DNA of 64,000 bases from Lethocerus indicus (lineage: Eukaryota > Arthropoda > Insecta > Hemiptera > Belostomatidae): NCBI GenBank assembly GCA_019843655.1, contig JACDQD010000105.1, positions 4,092,001-4,156,000 on the forward strand, in the 5' to 3' direction. A model generated the notes under the pieces. It did no database searches. It worked only from the letters and a program-made list of their open reading frames with translations, and was not told the DNA's origin. Numbering within the stretch: the stretch's first letter is position 1; the number at the start of each line of letters is the position of its first letter. Shown piece by piece: positions 14,501 through 27,357 of the stretch. The position numbers were made by a program, and so were the translations under genes.

Positions 14501-15480
14501 CTCTGTTCAAGCCGAATAACAAATAAAAGCGGCAAAGTTTTTCAAAATTCAAATTACATGAATAAAATATCATTGTATCATATCGTTCTTTATTTCACCC
14601 AGATCAAAGGGAATTAAAAATTATTTTTCCCCGTTTTATTTCCTGCATTTTTTCATTTGGCTCTTTTAATTATTTCATAGTTTTTTAATACTGTAGAATA
14701 TGGTACTACAAAACAATCTATTCCAAAAATTTTCCATCCGGTCATTACATAAAACTCCAATTTGCAATATAAACAGGTACTGTAAAGAAGAATATACCCT
14801 CATACAGTTCAAACACTGGACCACAAATTATGTAACGAATGTTTATTTATAATGCCTCTGTATCCGCTTTTCGAAAGTTTTTCTTTTATCTCCAATGGTC
14901 ACTTTAGTTTGATCGTTTCTGAAAGGTAAGACTACTGACAGGCCCTTCACAAGCGGATACTTAAAAAAAAGAACTGACAACGTCCCTAAGACGGACTAAA
15001 TCGAACCACTCGACTCGAGTGAGGAGCCCATCGTATTTATATTCTTGTTAAGACGGAAGATGAAAACCATTTCAAATTAGATAACAGAGAGAAAAATCGT
15101 TTCAGTCCGGTGAACGCCGTAGCGGAGAAATATTTATAGCGTTGTCAAGGCAATCAAATTGATGACTACCCACTGAAAATACGATATTTATTTATTCAAT
15201 TAGGTTATATACACATTTTAGGTACTTATATTTCGAAATGGGGACAAAATACTGAAAACATGATTCCTTTCGGAAAAGCAAATAAATAGTTTACGTACTT
15301 TTATACTTAATTCTAAGTGACTTTTCCAGTTGATACAATGATCTGTTGTTTCGGGGAAATTTACTGGAATTAAAATCTTACGTACAGTAATAAACCATTT
15401 GCTTTTAGAGGAATTGTACAAATAGGGATACTGGAGGGGAGACAATTAAGAGATTGATACTGGGCGGTAGTTGCGGGGGG
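11521..15480. other. Gene-free DNA
   Basis: No gene or RNA recognised. Two copies of TTAGGTTGAT about 22 bases apart lie at about 12460-12490; they faintly resemble the inner part of mariner inverted repeats but are too short to call. Around 13.2-13.7 kb the DNA is less AT-rich, without any recognisable frame. Confidence 0.55.
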
Positions 15481-15660
15481 TGTGGTCAGCTGGTCAGGTC
15501 CGGGTAAATGTCATGGGGCCGATTGTGCAACGCCAATTGTATAACAAGGGCGGGCGCACAACCCTCAAGGACGTGTAATACACTTCCTGCGGGGGGCCAC
15601 GTGGTGCACAAACTGGAACTTTCCTTATAAGTTCCAACGGCGCCGCTGGCCGGGTTCGTG
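15481..15660 (+). repeat. GC-richer patch with an A-box-like motif, possible SINE remnant
   Basis: GTGGTCAGCTGGTCAGG at 15482-15498 resembles the D-arm or A-box of tRNA-derived SINEs. No intact B box lies at normal spacing; the closest is GGGTTCGTGCC near 15650, about 150 bases away and lacking the conserved A. The patch is clearly more GC-rich than its surroundings. It could be a rearranged SINE or chance. Confidence 0.2.
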
Positions 15661-18466
15661 CCATTTTATAAATGAAAATCGCGGCCAATTCAGCGATCCA
15701 ATTATTAGAATATGTTTTGCGAAAATACAAAAACGAGAAAACAAAAACCCCAGACATTCTATTCTGGCAACAGAATCTAACAGAAATATTCAAAACTGCA
15801 CAACGTAAAAATAGAATTATTAACTACCGTCAGTTGTTTTAAAATAAACTCTTCTTGAATTTATGAAAAACAGGTGTACAGAGTGGTAGGCTTTTGATGC
15901 AAATGTGGGCCTCATGAAACAACGTGACAACGGCCGAATATTTAAAACAGGAATTACATTCCAATTCTAGTACGTAATAATCATGTCATAAAACACAAGT
16001 AACAATCCGGTTGAACGATTATTTAAGATTGGTTTAATTTACAGTATTTGTATGTAAAGGTTCCGAAGATCATTAAAATTTCGTTACCCGATGATTGTGA
16101 GCCCAAAGCCGAAGAGATAATGAGATCGTAGTGACTGGTTACTTACCTGCAACAATAAAAAGAACAATTGAAACGCATTCGCAGGAAAAAATCAGCAGTT
16201 ATATATGGAAATTCGCAATGATACATGCAATATATGTTTTTATTATTTTTAGATCTAGATTTTTAGATTAACAGTATGCTGTCTGATGTTTTTTCTTTGG
16301 CATAAATCCACCGGAAGGCGATAAAATTATCGCCTACACTATCACTATAATGTTCAAACATGTTGATTACAATAATTATTTAATAATACAACCATCAATA
16401 ACGACGAACGAACCCGCTTTACAATATCAGTAGAATACTTAGGTTAAATTCATGAAACAACGGTACCTGACGGTTCTTCCTCCCCCGACCACTGTTAATG
16501 GTACAACAAGCAAGCGAGATTAGAAATCGTAACAACAGTCGCAAGTACGTCGCGCCAAAAACAAGCCGGTCCCTAATTAAAAAATTAATTAAAACTGTTC
16601 ACTTCGACTTAAACCTAACGAGACTGCGGGCATGCGAGAGCGAGCAACAATGTAAGTGAGAACAAGAAACCGCACGTAATATCTCCGAAATTTATCACCA
16701 CGGGCGTGATAATTTACTGGGTCGAAAATTACGATTGAAGGAAAACTCGGTCTGCGACCGGGATGTACAGGCCCCGGGTAACATTTTCAATTTGATTTAA
16801 TACAATTGAGGAAAATAGTTCGTAAACTACAGCCTACCCTTTAGAATCAACAGGGTATTTTAGTTATACACTTGAATAAACATATTTGAAAGATGTTGAA
16901 ACGACCTAGTAATTTTTCACGCGTAACAGTTGAGAGAGCACAGGTTTATTCAGTGCTTAGAGAATGGGAAGTAACGCACGTGCGTTAATACTTGTATAAT
17001 TAATATTTTTCCCATCCTCATAGCTACTACGCTCATACTAGCACGAGAAGCGACAAGAGAAAACGCAATAAGAGCGGGGCGCTGCTCACAAAAAAACGAT
17101 AAAATGAATTACCTTTGCATTTTAAACCCGCCCATTACATAAATCCAACTCCGTGATCCCCGACCGATCTCGGTACGTGTCTGACACGTACTCCGTCCAT
17201 CTACGCTATCTTCTGCCCCAGGCTGGCCGCCTCCAATCGGCAAATAAATTACACGTTCGCGGGAACGAGGGCCGACCCACCGCCCAGTGATGAAACGTGA
17301 CATAGCGGAGAATACTACAAAACGATATTTAATAAATAAGAGAAAGTCGGCCGGTATAGCGGTCACTGTTTAAAAGAAAAGAACACGAGAGGATAGCGAC
17401 AGCAAAGACGGTATCGCACGACGACGGCCTTGGGAAAGCCAATTCACCATTCCGTACAATTCGTTAGGAACGCTTAAATAATTTCGCAAGATTAATAGGA
17501 ACCTGTGGAAGATACGTAAATGTCAAGTTGAGCAAAATTACTCCTTTATTTCTTGCAATAACCGGACGTAAGGCAGTACTGAGGGAATCCTATCGTATAC
17601 GACAGGCCATTCGCTAAATAAATAACTGGATGCAATACATTGACAAAAGGGAGGGTAATTTAAGAAAACAAGCTTATGACTCTCACTGTCGAACATTTTT
17701 ACCTTGAAAAGTTCGGTAATGCTTCGGGCGAGAAAATACGGATATACAAAATCGATGTATCATCCGATATACAGACACGCATAATTAACAACTCGACGCA
17801 GATTAATAATAAAAAGTCCAGTATATTATTCGGAATCCGAGCCAGATGATGAAAAAATGGGGCTTCCTTCGAATCGAGTTTGTAAGGTTTCACTGGCACC
17901 TGCACCGATTAGCTGGCCCGCCGGGTAATTCACTTTTACGGTAATTCAATTCCGACGGCCGTCAAACTCTATCGGCCCAATCTGCGTAAAGTGAAACGCT
18001 CTAGTGGAAGACAGATTTAGGGCTTTATTCGATCGGCGGGCCCCACCTATGTTACTTTCAAAGTTGAATAAGATATGAGTGAATATCGGGCAACTACAGC
18101 CAAACCATCCAGAGTTAACGACGGACGGTATTTATTATTAATAGATACTCTCGCAATAATTGTTCACTCCTTATTCACGCGTGAATGCACCACGTGCGTA
18201 CTACATACTTCTTTGTATAATGCGGGTTACATTAAATTAAAGCACCATCATAGTAATTGATTTTTTATTGGTGTTTTGTTCTAAGATAGCCAATGAGTTT
18301 AGTAACAAAATAATTTTTTTCTTAAGGTTTTACGAGCTACGATATAGCACTCTGAGTCATGACGGCCTGTTATTGACAAATTGAATTCTATTAAAAATGG
18401 TAAACGGTTTTGTATTATACATATTGAAGATAATTTCATGTTAATTCATATTTTAAAGATATATTT
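15661..18466. other. Gene-free AT-rich DNA with compact hairpins
   Basis: At 16316-16335 there is a perfect 9-bp inverted repeat (AGGCGATAA/TTATCGCCT) with a 2-base spacer, and at 16692-16712 a 7-bp TTATCAC/GTGATAA stem with a 7-base loop. Neither is followed by a T-tract or sits near a gene. No coding region is supported. Confidence 0.5.
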
Positions 18467-18484
18467 ACACACACACACACACAC
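18467..18484. repeat. (AC)n microsatellite
   Basis: Nine AC units. A purine-rich GGAAAGG-type stretch follows at about 18504-18530. Confidence 0.95.
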
Positions 18485-18699
18485 GATTGATAAAAGGCCT
18501 TAAGGAAGGGAAAGGAAAGGAAGGGAGGTGGCCACTCATAGGGCTCTTACATATTAAGGATATGGGGAAAGAGAATCGATTGGAAGCTAGTGGCTAGGAT
18601 GGAAAATATGTCCGCAGCGGGGAGCAGAATGCGGGCTCTGCAGGGCCTATAAGCCGGTTGGAAGGCGCCCTACAGGTGTCCCACATAGCAGTCCAGCGC

Positions 18700-18752
18700 A
18701 TGAGCACTCAACACTTTGGCACCGACTCGATAGCACCACTAACCACCATAGC
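18700..18752 (-). repeat. Degenerate tRNA-like fragment
   Basis: On the - strand, an A-box-like TATGGTGGTTAGTGGTGC (complement of 18733-18750) is followed at normal tRNA spacing by a degenerate B-box GTGTTGAGTGCTC (complement of 18702-18714). It lies in a GC-richer block at about 18590-18800. The box order is right but the B-box has lost the TTCGA core, so this is at best an old SINE remnant. Confidence 0.3.
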
Positions 18753-21700
18753 CGGGCCACGTGATCGCCCGACTGTAGCATCCTCCTCCGCTCACATACC
18801 TATTTTATACCTTCTTAATTGGCCGCCATCGTAATTGGACCCCGCCACGCGGTAGTTACAGCTCTATAGTTTGCTCTTTTTGTTACTCGGCCCATCTAGA
18901 AACAACCTAACTCCGCTCCGTTACTTCTTCCGGGAAAGTAAATAGGCGTCGAAAAGAATATTTTTAAAATAATCCGCGTGAAAATAAACAAGACGTCTTA
19001 CCGTAATGCCTAAAGAGACAAATCGATAAAATGAATTAAATCTAGAATTGAAATAGCCAGAAAATAGAAACGATCCTCGGAAAATCTACAATAACAACGA
19101 GGCACTGCGCGTTTAAATTACTCTGCATTACGTTACAATAGACTAAGGTCTCTACGTTAACACAGAATATGGAGTAGATTACTTGCCTCAGACTCTCTCT
19201 AGACATTCGTGTATGTGCAACTGGGAGACAAATATTGCCACACTTTCCACTACACAACTAAATATCTTCACGCTTAACATGGGCAGAGCATGATTTGAAC
19301 AAGTAATTACGGCCGTCAGTAGCACAATAATTACGACTACGGAGTATGGGGTAAACTTTAACCGGTCCATTCCCAAGCCTCTACAGAGAGAGGAAGCGGA
19401 ATCTTTATATCCAGATTTGGAAAATACATTCGGAATATAAAAGAGAAACATCATTCGAGTCCTAATTTCTCTTCGGCCCATTCTCCTACACGTCCATTCC
19501 TGTTCCAGAAACGGGTTCGGCCGTTTATCGTTTGATCTGAACGGACGAAACCGGTCTGGAGCAATGCGGCGAACAGCCCACGCCCATCGCCAGAGTCAAA
19601 TTGCCAGCTGCGTGAAACGCCGGTCACTGATTATCAATGGCATATTATCTCCCGTTATAAATTCAAAACTCGCGATATTTAGTAGTTTTGGAATTCATCA
19701 AAAAACGACCGCAACCACTGTTGTTTGCTTAAATTATTAACTGTAATTTATGTAAAAGTATCAGAAGCGATTCAAAAAACAAGGAGGAATTGTTCAGTAA
19801 TCAGGTTGATTTGGATTAAGCACTTGGAGTTTATTGTAATAATCAATATCAAGTTAGAATTCTTATTAGATTAATTTTCTTATTCAGCAATAAGAACTCG
19901 CGATCACACATTCCTGTCACCGTGTGCATTTCATTGTCATGTCCAGAAGGTCAGAATAATTTTGACGAATGTCATATTGAAACATCATTTTTAGACACAG
20001 TAGAATGCCCGCTTTCGTCGTGATCACACTTAATTCGACGTGAATATATTTAAAATGTCAATGTCAATGGAACACAGTCGGAAGTGAAACCTGCGACAAC
20101 ACAAAAGAGCGGATACCATTCCTAACCACTGTAATTGTCATAAACTGATGGCATTCTAATTATCACGGATACACGATGGCAGGAAACAATTTATATTTTT
20201 TTGCTTTCAGTGCGAGTCTAAACCCAGCCTAAATACCCGGGTATGGTCTTTTTTTTTACTCACGCAGAACGTTGCGTAGTAGCGCACGCCATCTCAGTCT
20301 TGGCATGGGAGGTCTAAAACATGTAGCTACACATATTCCATATGATGAATTTTTTCTGTCATTTTTTTTAATGGCAATTTTGTTAGCAATGGCAATCCAT
20401 CAAATGTATACGTCGCGTGAGAGGCTAGTGGCGCAATATTAATGAAGCAGGGACCTATAAGTGCTGGATATAGGTGGCGTTATAGGTTAGAAAAGTATTG
20501 AACCGTTGACCCGAGGAGAAAGATGTTGGGCGTAGTGCGGAACAAAACAGGCCCAAGGCCGGCTTCTCGCTCACCGGTGATAGTCGATAGCCGAGGGGCG
20601 GGAGGGGGGCTCGGTTGCACAAGCCAACCCAGTGCACGCCTTCCCCTCGGGCTCGTTACACCCGGCCCTTTCTTTCCGACCCCGATTCAACAATTACACC
20701 CAACTTACTCCCACTTTTTTTTTTGTTTTTCCCTATCCACCGACGACACGTGTCGCAACGCTCTCAATCGCCGGGTCACAGCCACTACCGACGACGACAA
20801 AACCAGAAACCCCTAACCTAACCCAGCCTTACTTAGAATTTTTAAACTCTTAACCACGACCAGTAACCATCCCCTGTTACCAGCATTTAGCGTCAGGACT
20901 ATTCCTCTATGTAAGTACTTAGTGTAAGCAAAAAATGAATGTATTTCCGGAATTATCTCGTACAATTGAAAGTAATGAGGACGGAAAAGTGCCATAAGTA
21001 GGTACCAAAAACAAAATTAGTGTCCGGTTAATTCAGTCTACGTGTTGAACATTTCAGAAATTAATATAGGTTTTTTTTCGGTTAATAGTGTAGTCTCTAA
21101 CTTTTATAAATGGGCGTCATACATTATAGGAAATCAATCGATCGTGAAAAATACCTGTCTGAGCGAAATTAGCTTTCCATCACTAAAACGGAGGTTACAG
21201 GACTGGGATTCATTTTTCATAAAAATGCTATTACATAACATCCAATAATTTCAATGTTTTCGAAAAAACCTCGATTCAACCCTGCTGAGACTTTAATCGC
21301 TGATCAACTGCTGCGGCTTTTTTTACTAATAAAATCGAAATGGTGGCATAAATGAAAGTAATATCTATTCAAGCTTCAAATTAATATCTGTATCGCCGAA
21401 ATTTGGTACACAAAGGTAGTTTATACTTCTTGCATGCCGTAGAACCACTGAAAAACGAATCGACTGTTCGACGCCACTTGACAAGTAGGCGATCGCCGGG
21501 AATTGGAGCGATTAATATTGCCGGTGAAAACGGACAGAGTGAAAATCGACAAGCTGTTTTTATTCTACTGGTAGAATCAGTATCTCTTCAAATGACCGAT
21601 AACGCTTTAAACGGAAGATGAATAACACTGCCCAACGCGTCTCACCTGGTCGCTAACCGAGAACCGGTTTTCGAATGAATCAAACAGAGGAAGAACTTTC

Positions 21701-24300
21701 CCGGTTCCAATTTGCGCATTTCCTTCCTCAAATGGTAAAGCGAATAGCACGACCACAGAACTGCACTTTTAAATAGCTATTATTGCGTTATTAATGTGTG
21801 GTAATTAAATCGAGTTAAACCCCGGGGTTTTGCTCATCTGAAACAAAATTCTTTAATTCTGGCATTGTCCTCAGATAGTAAACTCAAAAATGAATTAATT
21901 AAGGCGGAATAGGACTCACGAATAGTATATTTTGAAAATAAAATGGGCAATAACACAATCAGCGAGAGATAAGCAGCCGGAGTGCGACCGCGGATTCGAA
22001 AGGAAGTGGTCCAGAGAGGTTGAGATAATACGGTATTAAATCTAAATCGTGGTCAGAGGAACGTCAGGATGAGCGAGAGAAGCGGGATGAAAGAGCGAAT
22101 GATGAAGAAACACATTAAGGACGCCGTCCCTCCAGCAATAAAGTCGTCTTCCCAGCAAGGTCATCACCGACAACCAGTACCACTTCACCCAGAGGCTCGC
22201 TTAGCTGCCCCTCTGTTCAACCTAACACACTTCACCATTACAAACGATTCCTCTCACTTCTAAGAAACGAAAGTACTCTCTTAAAATTGGTTATTCAAAA
22301 CTCCAGAAAACATTGGTGGAGAAAGTCCACGGATTTGGAAGACAACACTCGCGATTCAATATAAGCTAAAACAATTAATTTGTTTATGATATCAATAAAA
22401 GTCCGCAATTAAGCTGCATTTCATATTCTCAATACGTTATAATCGTCGAGAAAAATGACATGCTATATGCTTAACTAAAACCAAGGGTATAAATCAGCCG
22501 TAGGATAACCTGCCCGAACAATAAATACAGCCAGTGATTGGCCGAGTTCTATAACGCAGCGGTGTTAAATTTAAACGACCAGTTAATTAGAACAAATCTA
22601 TTTTTAGAGCCCATACTGGATTACTACTTCTCGGCTCTGCGAACAGACTTAGCCCGGCATAACGATAACGTGATAAGTCCAACAGGCATAAACTTCAATT
22701 GACTGCCTCGATCCCAGTCGTCGGAGGCATCCAAAAAAAATTTTTATTCGGCAACTGACTACTACAGCGTTTTTGGGTCCAAACCTAGTAACTAATTGTA
22801 TAACTGAATAATCTCCGGCACTAACGAAAACGAAAGTGGTCCTACGATAGACATAGAAATTATCAATTATACGTGTTTTCCTTGACTTGCATGAGTCCTT
22901 CATTATAATAATGACAGAATACTAACGACAATGGGGAGAAACCATAGAACCAAATAGACGAGGCAGGAAATCACAACTTTAATTGCGAACTAAAAAGAGG
23001 TAGACAGAATATGAATAATCCGCCGATGATTCCAGAAAGGATTTGGGAACTGTGCGCGCACCACGCGATGAAAGAACACGTGTTCTTCTCCTTGGAAGCC
23101 ACTCACGTCCCACTTACCGACGGCAGTTTTTCATCTTCGTTAGCAGTACGTAATATAAATTATCGGCACGTTGTTTGCATGTACACAACGCCGATTAGAC
23201 CACTCTTCAATTATTCCAGAGTATCAAAACGACGGCAGTTTGCGAGCGGAATGGTGGTAACGAAAGAGGGAACAGTTGTTCCCTCCAGATGTGGGTCGCG
23301 AGTCCTTCTCGGACTGTTAAGAAAAGTTTTAAATTATTAACGCAACACATGTAACTCCGCGTTATAGTTCCCAAGGAAAGGAGGACCGACAAAAAATAGG
23401 TTAAAAATCGGTAGACCATTGATTATCAGCGTAACCTTGGAGTCCACCGTGAGTACGCCCCCGGTCACAGACACCGTTCTTTTTATTTTTTTGCATGACC
23501 TATTTCACAAATTTCGGTTGACCTAAATAAGAAAAGAAGGAACAACTAAGTCTGTTTTCTCAAAACTGAGAACGGCGGGCTCCTAATAGCTGATGGGATC
23601 TACAGCTGGAGGAGGAAATTCAGAACAGTTGAAACATAATTAAATAAAAGAACATTCCTACCCTAATTAGAAACATAAGAACAAACACGTATAAGAAAGT
23701 AGACGCCCCTGTCAACCCTTTATGGGTACTAAAAACTCTGAACTGAAACTAGACACGTCTCTGGACTAATATATGATTCAATATTGCTCGGAATACGCGT
23801 TATGTGTTACAGTTTTTGTTTATCTCATTTAGATACTACAAGAAACCAGAGTACACAAGTCCTTTACAGTGTACACGTCGATACCAGATATCACCGACAT
23901 CCGTATTTAAAACGCAATAACTTCTGCCCAGATTTACCTACCGAACGATATAAATGTCTTTACGCACTATTATATTTCCCACCCAGCAACGAATAAACTA
24001 TCATCAGTGCGACAAATACAATAACCTCGGCGGTTATTTTGTGAAGAACAAAAAAAAATTTGGGAAAAACAAAAAAACAGGCCAAGGGGGTCTAAAGAGG
24101 ATCTCGGCAGCCTTTCGGCACTGATCGCTAGACCTAAAAATAGACTGTTTTCGACGTCTAGAACCGAAAAGTGGGGGCGGCCAAAGAATGTTTATCCTGG
24201 TCCAAAACATCCTTGCTGAATATAGTAGAATATATAGAGGTTAGATTTCGTGGTTCCACATCCACAGGGGTGGGGAGAAAATCGTTCCGAATCCTGATCT
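18753..24300. other. Gene-free DNA
   Basis: No supportable gene. Small items: a 14-bp palindrome AAACCCCGGGGTTT at 21817-21830; a strong-looking 3' splice signal at about 20188-20210 (pyrimidine run ending TTTCAG) with no usable exon after it; and a GAAACCGGTC motif at 19547-19556 discussed as a finding. The longest frames on either strand show no known motif. Confidence 0.5.
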
Positions 24301-25221
24301 AGATACAGGGCCAGGAAGTGGCGCATTCCTCGCTGGACCGACCAAGTGAAATTTCGTTAACTGGAACAAACCGGTCTAACAATTGTTACACAACTTGTCT
24401 CTCTCCACCAATTTCTGTTTACTGTTACATATACGTTCTGTGTATTGTTACGAAATATTTTCCCAATAATTCCTCCTTTAAACCTCAAATTACAGGTTAT
24501 GTTTCTTGGACGGATATAATGCAGTTATATGATTTAGTTAATTTAACCATGACTGATACACAATTACTAAAGTTTGAAATATTTATACACGTTTCGCCAT
24601 CGAGATTACTTGCGACTGTTTGGATCTTTTAGAAAGTCAATGCCAACAAAATGAGAACTCAGCAATGGCCACGCGTATGCTAACCATAATTATCAAAATT
24701 ACAAAATAATATATGCTTTTTCTTTCCAACATAATTTTGCAAACAAATTCCCCAATCCGGTTTCCTTTAAATTAAACACACTTATACAATATGAATGAAG
24801 AATACAGATAAAACAAATTAACTATTTAATTTTATTTCATTTACTGAGCTAACTAAACAGACAACATCAAAGGATCGAGCAGAAAGAAATGAAGCACCGG
24901 AAACCGCTCTGATGTTTATCTTATAAGGACTGGACGTTAACCTGACAAACTTGATTAATGAAAGTGCTCCCTCCCGCGAACCCCTTACTCGTTATATTTG
25001 GTTTTCCTGTACTTTTAAGAAGCGTAATGAATTACGTCGTGATGCGTTATGCACTGCTAGCTCCCTTTTATATGCTGTTTATTAGTTTTTCTCTTTGTAT
25101 TATTAAACATCACCCGCACCATTTACGTGCCATTTTTTACACTGTCGTCAACCAATGGATGTTAGGAATTCCTCTGAGATATGCACCAATGACTGATTTC
25201 AGACCGATGCAAACATTTTTT

Positions 25222-25297
25222 ATTCAGTGGGAATCGGTTTCAGACGGAGGGTCTTCCCCCAGTTGGGAAAGAAGTCAGTTCGATTCTCACGCCTGGC
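25222..25297 (+). repeat. tRNA-like fragment with a good T-arm
   Basis: The sequence GTCAG, then loop TTCGATT, then CTCAC (25274-25290) makes a T-arm with four of five pairs and an intact B-box core. A weak A-box-like CAGTGGGAATCGG lies about 40 bases upstream (from about 25224). The 3' seven bases have no complementary 5' acceptor strand, so a functional tRNA is unlikely; a SINE head is the better reading. It overlaps a 130-codon open frame (24958-25350), which I therefore do not treat as a gene. Confidence 0.35.
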
Positions 25298-25593
25298 ATT
25301 TTAACAGAAAGTTTGAACACCTCTACGGCTATTATAATTACAAAAGATAATGGGTCAGTTTTGAGGATACATTTCCAGCTTTAATTGGAGCCGCCTGTCG
25401 GCCGTATCTTGAGAGTCGTACAAGGTTAAAATGTCTTTTTAAAATGTCGGCATAAAATGACTGTCGATGATAACCAACGCAAATTTTGATGGAAAGTAAA
25501 CCTCGGTTTACAGAGGGGTCACTACGTAGAGGAAACATTACTAACAAATGACATACAGTCCTTCCCTTTTACCTCATTTATATACATCCACAG

Positions 25594-25688
25594 GTAAGCG
25601 GTCACTATCAAAGCATACTCGTGAACTTAAAGCTCGTATAATTAACCAGTTATTGGGTTTTTTCAAGCTGTTCAGAAAAATTCTTCAC
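25594..25688 (+). CDS. Weak candidate internal exon, unknown product
   Basis: A pyrimidine-containing stretch ending in CAG (25591-25593) precedes an open frame that runs to a donor-like GTAAGA at 25689. The 95-base segment would encode a basic, helix-prone peptide including RELKARIINQLLGFFKLFRK. A 62-codon ATG frame (25548-25736) contains it. Directly downstream two other frames also stay open and read like protein (to stops at 25798 and 25934). I recognise no family. The segment ends on a codon boundary, which does not match the phase of the next candidate exon at 27018, so the two do not join simply. Open frames of this size are common by chance here. Confidence 0.12.
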
Positions 25689-26354
25689 GTAAGAGTTCAT
25701 CGACACGGGAAAGTCCTTCATAAGAAAATATCGTAAGGACGCATCTGATTTGGGACCAACAGAATATAAGAGAGAATATCAAGTGGCCTCAAGGGTATGA
25801 TAAGAATGCGGTTATAGTCCAGGGTTACGTGGAAGATTGGTCACGAATTCTGGCAACAAAACAAGCCCAGAAAAAACCTTTTGATATAAAAAATGTATAT
25901 ATAATGTTATCTGTCCTTGTTATTAATTATTCCTAACCAGTTTATTATAGACATTGACAATTTGAATAAAGAAAAACAAAATAAAAACATTCAACCAATT
26001 AGATGAGACATTTCGAAGGTTTGATGTACCTTTTACAGGTCACATTTCCCGGACATCCTGGCTATTTTCCGTTTCACGATTTCCGCATACTCCGTTTGTA
26101 GATACTAATATTAATTACTAATTAATTAGTTTGATATAGCTTTAGCCCACAGGATGTCAGGTTTTTCTCATTATACCCGACAGACTGGACGCCTGGAACA
26201 ATCGTAACTGTCCGAAAACCGAAGCCAAATAAAGCGAATCGAGAAGCTACAGTTTAAGTGCACAAATAGCTCGTTCCCCCAACGTATATGCCAACCGATA
26301 TTTGCAAGACTGCACTCCCGTAAGTACAAAAATAAACCCACTTCTCGGGATTTC

Positions 26355-26406
26355 GGTTTTTGAGCCCGAAATAGGACCAAAAAAGCGGGTTTTGAGCCTA
26401 AAATAG
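26355..26406. repeat. Short imperfect tandem repeat, period 32
   Basis: GGTTTTTGAGCCCGAAATAG at 26355-26374 recurs as GGGTTTTGAGCCTAAAATAG at 26387-26406, matching at 17 of 20 positions. No further copies are seen nearby. Confidence 0.6.
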
Positions 26407-27017
26407 CATTATAAAAATATTTTAAATGGAGCCACCACACAGGACGACTTTTAATCATAACTGAGTTTAAAAAAATCTGACCGAGTCTTAAATGTGACCT
26501 GCCAGATGTGCCTTTTTGTGGAGAAGGCGGTTTAATCCAGAAGACGAATGGAGAGATGCATTTGTACAAAAAGAGACACTATCACAATGGAATATTCCAA
26601 TAATGTTTTATAATACTTTTAAAAAAGTAAAAGTTCGAAACGCCTAAAGAAGCTATTATTTTATTAGCGCCATTTTTCTTCTAAACTGGGCTCTCGGATA
26701 AAGTCTGATCTAGATTAACTAGAGGAAACGTCCGCACCCAACACAGTTAACATAATCGAAAGGCTTATTGAGATGTAAGGACTACAAATTTAGAGATTAT
26801 AATCGAAGTATGATTAATGCGAAAGATTCAAAAAGTATTCCACTGAGGTTTTGCCAAATAGGTGTGATTAATATCAACAATTTAAGTACATAGTTATCTA
26901 TTATTCTATTGTTAAACATTAGCACAACGCTTGTAAGCTAATGTAATATAATTCCCAAACCCAGTCCCAAAGGTAATATTTAGAGAGATTAGGTGTATTT
27001 ATATTATGTATACATAG

Positions 27018-27357
27018 TGGAACCAAATGAGTTAAAGAGGGTCTGGAGGGAAGTCGTAAATGTAATTTGTATGGGATTAATAGGTCACTTATTAACTGTT
27101 TATCGGGAAGATTTAATCGTCCGCAAATTAGTATCCGACATATTAACAAAATCAAAATACTGGGAACACGTGATACGCTTTAACGACAACAAAAATGTAT
27201 GGCTCATCGAATTCCTACCGTTTTCGTAAGACAGAATCTGAGTTGTCACGACTGAAAGAAATGTTTTCTAAGTCTTGCACCAGTAAACTTTTCGGAAGCG
27301 GAGCTCAAGAAGGCTAAGGGCAAATTTCTTACAGAAGAAGACGAAGAAGAAAAATAA
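27018..27357 (+). CDS. Candidate two-exon 3' gene end, unknown product
   Basis: An open frame starts just after a possible acceptor (TATACATAG, 27009-27017) and runs to a donor-like GTAAGA at 27226. A 47-base interval with GT and AG ends (27226-27272) follows, and the frame continues in phase from 27273 to TAA at 27355-27357. The first part contains the helical-looking segment ELKRVWREVVNVICMGLIGH; the last ends in a lysine- and glutamate-rich tail, FLTEEDEEEK. The second segment has purine-rich, codon-like composition. I do not recognise the protein. The intron would be unusually short for an insect, no upstream exon of matching phase was found, and no polyadenylation signal follows directly. 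It may be a gene fragment, a pseudogene or chance. Confidence 0.18.

Noticed and set aside
20811..20826. CCTAACCTAACC as insect telomeric repeat
   Set aside because: Only about two units are present, in unrelated DNA; not an array.
24958..25350. 130-codon + strand frame with a hydrophobic N-terminus
   Set aside because: Its 3' part overlaps a tRNA-like B-box segment, and the hydrophobic part reflects T-rich codons.
27200..27310. Resemblance of VWLIEF ... LAP to the thioredoxin fold of protein disulfide isomerases
   Set aside because: The CxxC active-site segment is absent, and the similarity covers only a few common residues.
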